Origin: Coptis chinensis
Lineage: Eukaryota > Streptophyta > Magnoliopsida > Ranunculales > Ranunculaceae
Direction: 5' to 3'
Assembly (NCBI GenBank): GCA_015680905.1
Contig: CM027377.1
Coordinates: forward strand, 13,478,501-13,542,500
DNA length: 64,000 nt
Shown: positions 50,881-62,433 of the stretch, piece by piece
Layout: each line of letters begins with the position of its first letter
Position numbering within the stretch: the first letter of the stretch is position 1
Position numbers and translations under genes: made by a program
The notes under the pieces: model-generated
What the model was told of the DNA's origin: nothing
Databases searched by the model: none
What the model saw: the letters and a program-made list of their open reading frames with translations, nothing else

Positions 50881-51371
50881 AATAAACGATCTAGCCGGGT
50901 CGTTTAAGCTTGGGGTTTTCGAATTCAATTTTTTAAAACCAATGGCACACTTGTAATTTGTTTTTTTTAGATTTTTTAAGACCAATGACACACTTATAAT
51001 AATTGTTTTTTTTTTGAGTCTGCCCAACACAATATGGAGTACATAATAATAGGACTCTTAATATACATCAGGAGTTCAGGACTATAACTGATATACAAAC
51101 AAGACTATTGCTAAATGCTAATCAAAGTGAACTGAACGAAAAACATAACTTGAATTGTCCAAGTTAATCTTTATCACCTGTTTGTTGTGCATTCATTGTG
51201 GTTACATGCAAGGTTACGTTATATATTACCATTTTTTGATAGATTGCATTTTGCAGCTGCCTTACAGTGGGCGTCATAAACCGTATGTATTTCTAGGAAG
51301 GTTTGGGAAGTGGGCTTCCATGGGATGGAGGAGTGTTGAGCATCATTGCTAATGATCTAATATTACTTTCA

Positions 51372-51616
51372 GGGCCGACTATGAAGACAGGCCAACTAGG
51401 CGGCCGCCTAGGTCCCCAGTTTGTTAGTTAAATTTTGGGCCCCCAAGTATAATTTTATACCCACTAGACCACATGTAAAGGACTCAAGGTTGTTCAGTCC
51501 AGTCAAATTATATGCAGTCCAGTCCACTCAAACATTGGCCCACGTCCCATCGTATAAAAGCACTGTTCTAAAAATCGGTCTAGGCGGCCGCTTAGGAAGT
51601 CTCTAGGCGCTGCCTA
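51372..51616. mobile_element. hAT-like MITE fragments nested in the Helitron
   Basis: CAGGGCCGACTATGAAGAC followed by CTAGGCGGCCGCCTAGG resembles a plant hAT-like MITE end. A second block (CACTGTTCTAAAAATCGG then CTAGGCGGCCGCTTAGG) is a related terminus in a different context. Full element boundaries and target duplications could not be resolved. Confidence 0.45.
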
Positions 51617-54600
51617 ACCGACTGCAAACTTATTGAACTAACCTCAAACAATAATTAACGGGAAATCGGAAACTAGATGAAAATGCAACTTTATCAAATA
51701 ATAAATGAAAAATTGGAAACTTGATACAAATGCATTAAACTAATCTCACAGAATAATTAACGGAAAATCAGAAACTGGATGCAAATGCATTGAACCGACC
51801 TCAAATAATATAACAATTAACAACAAGAAATTGGAAATTGGATGCAAATGTATTAAACTAACCAAAAAGAATAATTAACGAGAAATAAGAAACTAGATGC
51901 AACTGCATTGAACTGATCTCAAAAAATAAATAACGGGAATTGGAAATTGGATGCAACTGCATTGAACTAACCTCAAAATATAAATAACGAAAAATCAGAA
52001 ACTGAATGCAAATGCATTGAACTAACCTCAAAATATAGTTGGGTTGTATGTTGTGGGAATGTCTCGATAAGTATAGTTTTGCATTTAAAATGATATTTAT
52101 CTTATCTCTTTCCGTATGATTGGAAACTCCTTGCTATTCAAGTAGCTTCAATATATATGAACTTCGCCTTATTAGGCAATCTCATAAAACTTCAATCAAA
52201 CTTCTATTATTAAACAACAAAATGAAGTGGAAGGGTTTTATCAAAGCTGAGTTCTTTTTTTTTAATGGAGAGTAAGGTTTTCACGTTATAAGAAATTTGG
52301 TTGAGTGATCAATATAATATTAATATATAATAGTTATGCATATTTGCCAATATTTTTAAGAGTAATTAATATAACAACACCCGTTCGTAGATAATCTTTG
52401 AAGATTTCACATAGTGAGTCATGCATAATTTAAATAATAATTAATGAAAAATCAGGAACTGGATAATCTTTGATGATCCCATGCACATAGTAAATTAAGC
52501 ATAATTTACTTTTATGTCATGTTTGCAAGGACACTACAAATGAATCACTAGACGTTAATATTATACACCTCATTGGATAATTATAAGGAAATCGAAAACT
52601 GGATTCAAATACATATATAACTGAGTTCAAAGAGTAATTAACGGGAAATCGGAAACTTTATGCAAATTGCATTATATTAAACTAACGACAGAGAGTAACT
52701 AACGGGAAATTAGAAATTGGATGCAAATCTTTTAAAAATATTTAATGGAAAATCTGAAATGATATGCAAATACATCAAAGAAACCTCAAATAATAATTAA
52801 TGGGAAACCAGAAACTGGATGCAAATGCATTTAACTTAACTCAAAAAATAATTAACAGAAAATCAAAAACCGAATGCAACTGCATTGAACTAACCTCATA
52901 AAATAATTGGTGGGAAATCGGAAACTAAATGCAAATGCATTGAAATAACCTCAAAAAATAATTAACGGGAAATCAGAAACTGGATATAATTGTATCGAAC
53001 TAACCTAAAAACATAAATAATAAAAAACTAGATGCAGATGTATTGCACTAACCTTAAAGAGTTATTAATGGAAAATCGGAAACTGAATCCAAATACAATA
53101 AACTAATCTCAAAGATTAATTAACGAAACATTAAAAAATGGATGAAACTGCACTGAACTAACCTAAATGAATAATTAACGGGAAATTATAAATTTGATGT
53201 AACTGCATTGAACTAACCTCAAAAAATAATTAACGGAAAATCGGAAACTTGATGCAAATGCATTGAACTAACCTCAAAGAACTATTAACATAAAATCAGA
53301 AATTGGATGTAACTAAATTGAACTAACCTCAAAGAATAATTAACGGAAAACCAACAATTGGATACAACTGCATTAAATTAAAATCAGAGATTAACTAACG
53401 GGAAATCCAACATTGGATGCAAATGTATTGAAATAACCTCAAAAAATAGTTAACTAGAAATCGGAAGTCGGATGTAACTACATCGCATTGACCTCAAAGC
53501 ATAAATGTCAACTTTTTTAGCCTTCTCACATGAGTAATTATAAGTAATTAGGAACCTAAAACAAAAGTGAGTTTGTAAAAACAAACTCTTACATGTATGC
53601 AAACTGTATAGAAATTGTAAACTAACCTAGAAAAACAATTAACGAGAAATCAGAAACTGGATACAGATATATTGAAATAACATCAAAGAGTAATTAACGG
53701 GAGATTGGAACCTGGATACAAATGCAATGAACTAATCTCAAACACTAATTAACAAAACATCGAAAACTAGATGCAACTATACTGAATTAACATTTTAATG
53801 AATAACTAACGGGAAATTATAAAGTTGATGTAATTGCACTGAACTAACCTCAAATAATAATTAACAGAAAATCGGAAATTTGATTAAACTGCATTGAACT
53901 AACCTCAAAGAATAATTAATGAGAAATTAGAAACTGGATGCAACGTAATACATTAAACTAATCTCAAAGAATAATGAATGAAAAATCAGAAACTTGATGC
54001 AAATGCATTTAACTAATAACCCTAAAACATATTTGTATTATATGTAGGGGGAATAAATGTCTCGACAAATATAGTTTTGCATTTCAACTAGTATTTATTA
54101 TAATTCTTTTACTGTGATTGGGAATGCCTTGCTATTCAAGTAGCTTCAATATTATCTTCGCCACATTGGGCATTCTCACAAAACTTCAATCAAACTTTTA
54201 TTATTAAACCTAACAATAAAAAGAAGTTGATGAGTTTTATCAAGGTTTGATGCTTCCTTTTTATAGAGAGTGGTATAAGAAATTTAAATGAGTAATTAAT
54301 ATAATTTTCATATCTCATAGCTATGCATAGTTGCTAATATTTTTTAGAATAATTTAATATAACGACACCTATTCGTAGGATACGTTCATGTGATAAAAAA
54401 TTTCAAGTGGGAGTAGTGTATTCTTTGAGGATATAAAAACAATCAATCTGTTTTAGTGATTTGTACACATTAGTACGTAAGCCGAACGGTGATGATTTAC
54501 CGCTAAATTACCATAAATCTAATAAAACTATTATACACGCTAGATCGAGTTTAAGATAATTTCATTTGAAAATTACGGATTAATATTTTAAACCACAAAG

Positions 54601-54822
54601 TGAAGAAGTTATCTCAATTTGATCCTTTAGTTTCCAAATAATTATGCACCATAATCGCTACTCATTAACGTATTTTGGTTTATTTTCAATAAAAATATAT
54701 TCTGATTCAAAAATTTGCCGCCGTAATTTTCAAATAGAATTTGTGTCAGACATTTTGTAAAGCCTTTTCAGCACACAAAATATTTAATAGATCCCAGGCG
54801 TATGCCCGGGTCCAAAATCTAG

Positions 54823-54946
54823 TTTGAACTACACTACGGTCAGGAGTCAGGACAGGCGTCATTTGAAGTATGGCTCGTCAGTCTTTACATTTTTTATACC
54901 AAATCAATGAATCTAAATTAAATTTTATTGTCTTTTGTTTTCATTC

Positions 54947-54978
<32 letters not shown>

Positions 54979-55280
54979 GCGTTTTTCTTATTTTGCTTAC
55001 TTTGGGGCAGTGTTTGTGATTCCAAACGAAATCTTGAAATTCCGACCAGTATTTCGAGTTTTCAAAAAACTGGAATTTCGAATATAGAGTAGAAATATTG
55101 ATTATTTTAAAATCAATTGAAATTCCAAATGATAGGGGTTGAAATTTAATGAATTTCGGTTTTTGAATTTGTCGGAATTTCGAGAATTCCAAAATCCCGA
55201 ACTATACTTTGGGCTGCCTTAGACATGTTGGAATCATATAATGTGTTGTAATGGAAACAATCAGGTTGAGGTTCCACAAA
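54823..55280. other. intergenic with ATT microsatellite
   Basis: Contains (ATT)n at about 54949-54978 and several short repeats of GGAATTTCGA and its inverse (55025-55195). No gene. Confidence 0.5.
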
Positions 55281-55284
55281 ATTA

Positions 55285-56643
55285 AGGCTAAGGCTAAGGC
55301 TGAGTCCAATGATTTGGAGTGCTAAAACACCAAACCACAATACAACAGTGGATAGGGTTAGCGGGATAGCGTGATTGGATCCAATGGTTTGTATTTTTTA
55401 CCCCCAGTGGCATAGGCGTGTAGAGGAAAGTCCAAAAAAGTCGGCCCATCTAGCCACATGGCGGGTGGAAAAAAAAATTTGTTTTGTATCCGCCATTAGT
55501 AATTTTGTTTCAAACCCCTTCCCCATTTTACCATTTCTCCCAACTATATCTCCTTCTTTTGCTACTGAACCAAAATTCCAGCCACCACACAGTATGACAT
55601 ATAGATTAGATTTCTTCTGGTCGCCACTTGTACTGGCGTGTAGACCATACGTTATATCGTTAAAACTGGTAGTATAAATAGGTAAAGTTATACCGATAGC
55701 GTTGGTGGGTTAGTGTTTCGACGCACCATTGGATCACAATTCTTGTCATATTTAGTGTTTTGCCGCACTATTGGGCTTAGCATAAGTCCAATGGTTTGGT
55801 GCCCCATCTCATCAAACCACAATAGTATAGTGTATAGAGTTAGCGGGTTAGCGTTTCCAAATCCAATAGTTTTTTTCACAGCCGCTAGTACCAATGGCAT
55901 ATAGGAATTTTTTATTTTGGACTCTCCAACCACCATTCTCTTCTCATTTCTCAAAGGCATGTGGGAACAAAATTTAAAAATAAAAATAAAAAATAGCCGC
56001 CACACAGTGTGGTGTGTGGCTTAGATTTCTGTTAACCGCCACTCATACTGGTGTGTAGACTTGACACTATCTCGTTAAAACTGGCGCTATATATAGGAGT
56101 GTGTAGACTTGATGCTATCTCGTTAAAACTGACGTTATATATAGGTAAACTTATACCGATAGTATTGGCGAATTAGCGTTTTAGCGCACCATTGGATCAA
56201 AAATTTTGTGATATTTGGTGTTTGGCCACACCATTGGACTTAACCTAAGGAGTATTGAAAACATAGATGTTAGGCTAAGTCCAATGGTTTGGTGCGCCAT
56301 CCCACCAAACCACAATAGTATAATGTATAGAGTTAGCGGGTTAGCGTTTCCAAAGCCAATGATTTTTTTCACAGCCACTAGTACCAATGGCGTATAGGAT
56401 TTTTTTTTTGGACTCTCCAACCGCCATTCTCAAAGGCATGTGGGAAACAAAATTTTTTTAATTCTAACTGCCACACAATGTGGCATGTGGCATAGATTTC
56501 TTCTACCTGCTACTCATACTGGCGTGTAGACTTGATGCTATCTCGTTAAAACTGGCGCTATAGATAGGTAAACTTATACTGATAGCGTTGGTGGATTAGC
56601 GTTTTGACGCACTATTGGATCAAAATTTCCGTGATATTTGGTG
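55285..56643. mobile_element. head-to-tail array of three MITE-like units
   Basis: Three diverged copies of a unit of about 470 bp begin near 55290, 55787 and 56273 with (GGCT)AAGTCCAATGGTTTGG. The first two end near 55780 and 56245 with the inverse (CACCATTGGACTTAACC or equivalent). Internal landmarks repeat in order: CACCAAACCACAATA, GTTAGCGGGTTAGCG, CCACTAGTACCAATGGCGTA, CTATCTCGTTAAAACTGGCG and CCGATAGCGTTGG. The last copy stops at 56643, where another repeat begins. No coding capacity. Confidence 0.7.
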
Positions 56644-57721
56644 TAAAGGAGCGTTTTAGTTATCCCTTACAAATGTGATAGGAGATAAGAATGGGTTTAG
56701 AAATGGGAAAGATTGAGTTTGTTGTTGAGCGAACTGCCTACGTATCTATCTCTCGATTCTGGGGGGAGAGAAGAATCAGGTCAGGCGTAGTTCATATAGG
56801 AGGTATTTATAGCTGGTGAATGTGGATATCTATCCAACACGTGTACTGACAAACACAAATGTATGGTCAAGATTGAGAAGGAGTGTTAAAATGGTGTTGG
56901 TAGGAATTCTGTAATGATGGAGAGTGGTTACAGTGGTTCGTAATTTGCGGTAATAGAATGTGTAAGTAAGGCTTTGACAATGATTGCTTCTAGAAGATAG
57001 GTTGAGTCATGATATAGAACGCTCTATGTGAAGTTGTGCGAGTTGATATGTTCTGGAAGAATCTAGTAGAACGGATGTGCGAACTAATGATGTAGGTCAC
57101 TCTGAAGGCAGTTCGGGGGACGAGGTCAGAGTCAGAGTTCGGTGTGGTATTTCCGCTCTGCTGGACACGTGATTGATATTCCTGAATGAGAATATCACTC
57201 TCTCACACAACCCCCTCTCAGTAGGTCGTGTTGTGCATTGAAGTGATCTGCTGAGAAACAACGGTGGCGCGTGTTGAGCATGAGTGAAGAAGCAAATTGG
57301 TGTGAATGGAAATACCCACCGTGCTATGGAGGTCAGTTCGTGTTGTATGATGAACTGATGTGGGGTGAAAGTTGGCACGTTGCTAGCACGTGAGAGAATC
57401 TGAGCAGTTGGTGAGGAAACATGTCGCCGCTTTTTCAGAAATTTTGAAAAGACAGGTCTTTGGTAGACGTGTGCGAGCTAGGACTTAGGTTGTAATCATG
57501 ATGCATTGGGAACTGGAGGGGCGGTTGTATAAAACAACTTTTGGAGATTCGAAAAGCCATTTTTTGTTTCGTTTCCAGAACCGCAGAGACTAGAACTCTT
57601 CAGGTTAGTGCTTCCGCCATTGTTGCTGCTTATTTTTCTTGTGTTCTTGTTTGTTGCGTTCAGTTGTTAGGTCGTCTTTAGCTTGTCTTGTTTAGGATAT
57701 GTAGTCACTAAAAAAAAGGGA
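56644..57721 (+). promoter_or_regulatory. LTR-like/leader region of gag-like copy A
   Basis: TGTAAAGGAGCG at 56644 may be an LTR start; the MITE array is cut off exactly there. A TATTTATAGC motif (about 56808) and an ACACAACCCCCTCTC stretch (57207) parallel those at 27186 and 27403. Nearer the gene, TTGTATAAAACAAC (57523) is a plausible TATA box. A leader intron may run from CAG/GTTAGTGC at 57604 to TTTAG near 57693. Confidence 0.45.
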
Positions 57722-60081
57722 ATGTCTGATTCGGACGATACTCGATCTGAAGAGATTCGAGAAATGTCGTTGAGTTGTGGGGAAATGGAGGATAAGAGGG
57801 AGGAATCAGTAGAGTTTGAGAGTGAGGATGTGGAGGAGGAAATACGATCTGAATCTGTTGCTGCTGTAGCTAGTACTTCAAGTCGTGATGAGGGGTCGTC
57901 CTCTAATGGGTTGCCCCCTAGGGCTGTAGATAAACGTGCAACAAAAGCTTTCGCTGATCTAAGGGAAATGTATGGTATCCAGGGGGGATACTTGGAGATA
58001 TACGAACTGGACAAGAACATAAAGGTGTTCAGTGAAAGGTACACACCACCAAACTATGGGATAATAGTCTGCGAGGGGCAGCTGAGGGCTGGTATGAGGA
58101 TACCGTTCTCGAAGCTGACTTGTGACTTTTTAACGTTCTGTTGGAAAGCGCCCTGCCAGTTTGTGAGTAATACCTGGCGGCTGCTTAGGGTGTTTGATCT
58201 GCTGAATGCGAGTGGTGAATACCGCATAGGGTTGCTGACATTATTGAGCATTACTTAGTAAAGTGATATCGTGCTTTTAACTTTAGCTTGCAAATGGTAA
58301 CAGGAAAATCTAGCGTGTTGGATGGTGTGAGCAATGAGGCTTGGGAGAGGAGGCTGTTGCTGTTAGTGGGGAACTTTCGTGCCTGAGGATGTAGTTTGCA
58401 AACTAGGATTTGCAATTTTTCGGGTGGGTAGGAGTGAATTATTCTGTTGTTTCGATGTTTGAGTTGTTGATATGTTAACTGACATGGTTCCGTGCTATTT
58501 TTGTAGAGCTCGTTATAAAGAAGCGAACTAATCGGGAGGTGATAGAGAAGTTTACGAAGTTAACTCGGGCTCATAAACGGGAGAAACTGCCAGAGGTCGC
58601 GCACTATTTTGTAGAGCGAGGAGGTCGCGTTATCAGGGAGAAGAGGAGAGATCAGAAGAAAAAGGCTCGGGGCCAAACTGTTCGTGACTCGTCTAGTGAA
58701 GCAGCGATGGAGAAGAATAAGAGCGACCTGGTGACGAGGGAGGACAGGAATCGCAGCCGCTCTGGTCCTAAGCGACCTGCCGGAGGTGCTGGAGCCTCGG
58801 GGGCTGGTGGGTCGGTTAGGCGATCTGAAAGGGGAGGGGGTTCTAGTAGCTCTCCCCTTGACTTGGATTAGATGGTCTTCAAGCCTCGCGAGCAGAGCAG
58901 CTGGTTGAAGAGAAAAGCTGCTGAGGCTGAGCCTAGGGCTACTAAGGTTGCAAGGGCTGCGGAACTCATTGTTGGGGGCAGCTCTGGTGCTAGTAGTGCT
59001 GCTGGTGGTGAGCAAGTTGGGGGTAAAACCACTTGTAGCACCAGGTCGAGGCCTGTGCCCGACCTGAGTCTCCTTGATCTGGAGACCTTTGGGGTCAGTT
59101 AGAGTCCACCACCAGTGTCCCGAGAGCCTAGCTCGTCTGCGAGGTTGAAAGTCTCTAGTAAGGTGAGTAGGAAGTCTGTTATGGCTGATGATGATTTGGA
59201 GCACCAAGTGGTGTACTTGGACGACCAGGGGTGCAGTGAACTGTAAAGCAAACCGATGTCAGCTTCAAGTCGAGTAAGATTGCGTCTTGTCTTATTGATT
59301 TCTTGTCTCTGGATGGCAGTCGTAAGGAACTGGACTCCAAAGGCCTTGTTGCAATTTTAGGCGAATGGATGTGGCTCACTGCCTGGTAAGTGACGCTCTT
59401 TAGATCTTGTTTATTACTTCTGTATCTGCATCGCAAATATCGACTGTTATTGTACGTTTATGTGTGTAGCTTGTGAGTGGATATCAGAAGCTAAAGGAGA
59501 TTGCTCAGATCGCTGAGTCTGACAGGGAGTCGGTGTCCAAGCTAAAGGAGGAATTTAAGAATGTCTAGGAGGCGTATGGCATTGATCGCCAGGAGTTCGA
59601 GGACCTGAAGAAAACACATCAGGACGTTTGCTTGACAAATATGGTGATGAGCACCGAGTTGGACGAAACAAAGCTGAAGCTTCGTGCTGTAAGTGAAGAA
59701 CTTGGTGCTACAAAGGCGGAGATTGCCAGAGTGACTGGTTATGCACAACACTGTAAAGACGTCGCTCGGTAGGCTACTGAATCATACGAAACCCTGGACG
59801 TGGATTTCCTCGAGTTGGAGGAAGAGTATAAAGCTTTTAAAGAGGGCCATGAACGCGGGGCTCCCAATACATCAGTGGTACCCGTACTGGGAGATCCATG
59901 TGATGCTCCTATCTTCTCTGCACCAGATCTGAAGGTCGCTGAGTCCCAAACTGAAGAAGTTGCTGTTGACGTGCTTGTGGATGTGGAAGTTGCTGGTCTC
60001 TCTATTGCTGTGGGTGATAGGAACGCTGTAGAGGTTGAACTGGATCCTCTATCGACTGAAAATTTGTCTGTTCTTCTTTGA
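57722..60081 (+). pseudogene. gag-like 'putative gypsy type' (PF04195-like) coiled-coil protein, copy A
   Basis: From MSDSDDTRSEEIREM the acidic N-terminus leads into NYGIIVCEGQLRAGMRIPF, then FCWKAPCQFVSNTWRLLRVF, the pattern of the plant 'putative gypsy type transposon' domain. A frame change near 58225 and a TGA follow (IIEHYLVK, stop, YRAFNFSLQMVTGKSS). Later segments are RTNREVIEKFTKLTRAHKRE, a Ser/Gly/Arg-rich linker, and a coiled coil (SGYQKLKEIAQIAESDRE ... LEEEYKAFKEGHERG) ending at 60081. In-frame stops occur at 58869, 59101 and in the coiled coil (59566, 59772). Related plant retroelement proteins serve as gag-like structural proteins. This copy is dead. Confidence 0.7.
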
Positions 60082-60138
60082 ATTTGTGAGTTGTGAGTGC
60101 TTTCTGCTTGTTCTGATGGTGTATGTTGTGATACATTA

Positions 60139-60572
60139 GAGCTGGTTTCCTGGGGTAACCTAGGCAGTTCTCTTTTCTTTTGGGTTGTAAAAATACTGAA
60201 CGAACTGGCTTCCCGAACTATTTTGAGAAGCTCGTGGGGTGATGAATAGTGACTGACCGAGTTGAATTTCCTGAGTAGACTCAGCAGCTCGGTTAGTAGA
60301 TGAACTGGGACCTAAGGTTGGTCGAGCAGTTCGTCTTTTGCCTTTATGAAATGCCTGTTTTTGCTTCTTTCGTTTTGTTTAAGCTCCTTGATGGTTTGAA
60401 TGTGTGATTCTTGATATTGTTGTAATTGTTTGGCTGTGTATGCGACCCTTAGTAAAAATGGGTGAGGCTTCGTAATCTGTGAGCCTAATTGAGCGTTTTG
60501 CTGCTTAATTCTAGCGTTGTATGGCTCAAATTATGAAAGGTCGGGTGAACGTCTTGCTCTTGTGAAGCGTTC
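60139..60572 (+). repeat. hairpin series A (five bulged hairpins)
   Basis: Downstream of copy A lie A1 60139-60170, A2 60201-60234, A3 60257-60292, A4 60299-60335 and A5 60547-60572. The typical form is an outer stem, a 5'-side bulge of 4-6 mostly T bases, an inner stem and a small loop. Example A3: CCGAGTTG pairs CAGCTCGG, with inner CTGAGT pairing ACTCAG. A4 has a 9-bp outer stem (GATGAACTG with CAGTTCGTC). Confidence 0.8.
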
Positions 60573-60912
60573 TCCCTTATAGATTGCTCTAGTGAGAGGA
60601 GACTGTAGCACATGTATGAATATGAACAGTTGGAGATACCAGATGATGGTTGCCAAGTGGCCTGACGTTTGGCATCTCGATGTAATTATGACGTGTCTTG
60701 GGAAGGTACGTTACTTGAACATAAATAGGAACTGTTGTTAGAAGTTCAATGGTATTTGCTCTACCTCTTCTTCAAGTTGTTCTCCAAGGTACTTGTGTCT
60801 GCTCTTTGCTCGCTGCAGGTAAGTGTCTTTCATTGTTTTCCTTACGTTTTGAATAAGATAGCTTTGTTTTTGTGATTGTTTGCTAAACGTTGGGTTGTTT
60901 GTAAAATATACT
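60573..60912 (+). promoter_or_regulatory. promoter and leader of copy B
   Basis: ACATAAATAGG at about 60719 is a plausible TATA box about 190 bases before the ATG. A leader intron may start at CTGCAG/GTAAGT (60820). Its arrangement parallels that before copy A. Confidence 0.45.
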
Positions 60913-61930
60913 ATGGCCAGGCGACGTGAAAGTGTTGCTGACGATGAGGGGGCGAGGGAAACCTCTCCCTTTGTGATGGAAGATATAGAATTTAAACCTC
61001 GTTGTCAATGCGATCGTGGCAAACGAAAGGTGGTTGCTCCTGAATCAAAAAGTAGAAAACAACCTAAATTTTCAGGTTGTTCTGCTGGAGGTATTATATT
61101 TAGGTCCCCTAGTCGTAGGGATGGGGCCGACTTGGCTGGTGAGGAACGTAGCGACCTGGGTTGGGGCCAACGTGTTGCTGGTGAAAGCTCTGTGCAGTGT
61201 ATTGGCGATCTGGGGAGCGAGTTCTTCTACACTGGGAATATAGGAAAGAAATGTATGGTGAAACGTTCTAATTGTAGCTTCCACTCAGCACCCATAGTGA
61301 CCTGTATTCTGGAGGGGATTGTGTTGGATGGTGACAAGGCAGAGCTTGAAGATGAAACCCTGGAGACAACTCTGAAGACCATAGATATGGCATGTTGTTT
61401 GGTGAGTTCCTTATCTGTACTGGTTTCTTGTTGTCTTGTTGTCGAATATAACATTAATGTTCCATTTGTAGTTCCTTGCTGAATATGATAAGTTAAAGAA
61501 TACCGTCCAATGTACTGATAATGGCAAAAATGATGTGAGAAAGGCCAAGAAAGAACTGGCGAGGATGCGAGCTGCGTGGGAGGATGATAAGAAGAAATTG
61601 CAAGCTATGACAAAAAAACACCCTGACGTAGCTGATGAGAGGTTGGTGTTGGTTATTTCAATGATGGACTTGCAAGAAAAGCTGGCTGTTGTGACGAAGT
61701 ACACTTAGCATTGCCAGGGCGTTGCACGCAAGGCGCAAGGTGCATACGACTGGGCATGCAGCGAATTTGCAATGCTGGAAGAGAAAAACTTGCAGTTGAA
61801 AGAGGCGTGTGATTGTGGGGCTCTAGGTACGAGTATGCATGTCGTACCAAGAGATGCGAGGAACGCTCCCTCGACCAGTGTTGCTCCCGATGTGCCTGCT
61901 GATGATAAACATATTGTTCCTGGTTCTTGA
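60913..61930 (+). pseudogene. gag-like coiled-coil protein, copy B (lacks N-terminal domain)
   Basis: Exon 1 (60913-61401) starts MARRRESVADDEGARETSPF and joins in phase 0 to exon 2 at 61472 (FLAEYDKLKNTVQ) across a GT-AG intron. A Lys/Glu-rich coiled coil (RKAKKELARMRAAWEDDKKK) runs to an in-frame TAG at 61706. Sequence continues after it to a second stop at 61930 and aligns with copy A (HCQGVARKAQGAYDWACSEF against HCKDVARxATESYETLDVDF; then ALGTSMHVVPRD against APNTSVVPVLGD). The PF04195-like N-terminal domain of copy A is absent. The stop at 61706 sits within a few residues of conserved HC, so the copy is probably inactivated or truncated. Confidence 0.65.
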
Positions 61931-62021
61931 TTATGGTTTATGGACTTGTATTTTGAATGTAAGCTGTGAAATACTTGAAATGTTTTGCCTGTTCCTTTCC
62001 TTGGAAGAGATTAAAACTATA

Positions 62022-62359
62022 GAACTAGTTTCCCAGGCTCGTCTAGGCAGTTCGCTTTGCTTTATGGTTACATCGCTACAGAATGAACTGGCTTCCACGT
62101 AAGTGGCAACTCGATATTTCCAAAAATTGTATGCAAACCGATCTGGATTTCTGGGTAGTCCCAGCAGATCGGTGGATTGGTGAACTGGTTTCCTGAGTTT
62201 GTTCAGGCAGTTCAAATTATGGATTTTTTGGAATGCATGTCATTTGCCTATGCTTAACTGCCTGTACTTATTGTTTTGTCCATAGTAAATAAGGTATGTA
62301 GGGGCTAAGGAACCTGAGAATTAGCTGGAAGAAACGTTTTGCTCGTAGAGAGCGTTCTT
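62022..62359 (+). repeat. hairpin series B (five bulged hairpins)
   Basis: B1 62022-62053, B2 62085-62112, B3 62137-62173, B4 62181-62214 and B5 62330-62359 occur in the same order as series A and at the same place after the gene. B3 has a perfect 9-bp outer stem (ACCGATCTG with CAGATCGGT), bulge GATTT, and inner stem CTGGG/CCCAG with loop TAGT. B4 pairs TGAACTG with CAGTTCA, with inner CCTGA/TCAGG. B5 pairs AAC with GTT around GCTC/GAGC, with a GTTTT bulge. Confidence 0.82.
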
Positions 62360-62433
62360 ACTTAGTTGCTCCTAGAGTTGTAGGTCGTCAACTAGTAAGA
62401 ACTATGTATGCTATGGAGCCTGGTAGCTCGAGT

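Larger units (their letters stand above)
50220..54020. repeat. degenerate minisatellite, period about 55 bp
   Basis: The unit reads approximately AATCGGAAACTGGATGCAAA, then TGCATTGAACTAACCTCAAA and GAATAATTAACGGG. Exact spacing of 55 bp was counted between AACTAACCTC at 53211, 53266 and 53321. Dozens of copies occur in blocks near 50220-50680, 51620-52040, 52580-53500 and 53590-54020, separated by unique AT-rich spacers, two of which (about 52050-52200 and 54050-54200) are themselves related. Confidence 0.9.
49981..54822 (+). mobile_element. 4.8-kb non-autonomous Helitron filled with 55-bp repeats
   Basis: The 5' end is TCTACTATCTATATACTAAA at 49981, preceded by A (an alternative start is the TC at 49988, also preceded by A). 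The 3' end has a hairpin (stem CCCAGGC/GCCCGGG with one mismatch, loop GTAT), eight bases, then CTAG at 54819-54822 and T. No Rep/helicase gene is present, so it is non-autonomous. Most of the interior is a degenerate minisatellite, with a block of inverted repeats at 50735-50880 and hAT-like MITE fragments at 51372-51616. Confidence 0.88.

Noticed and set aside
58560..59207. 215-codon minus-strand frame
   Set aside because: It is antisense to the Ser/Gly/Arg-rich linker of gag-like copy A; codon bias of the sense strand explains its openness.
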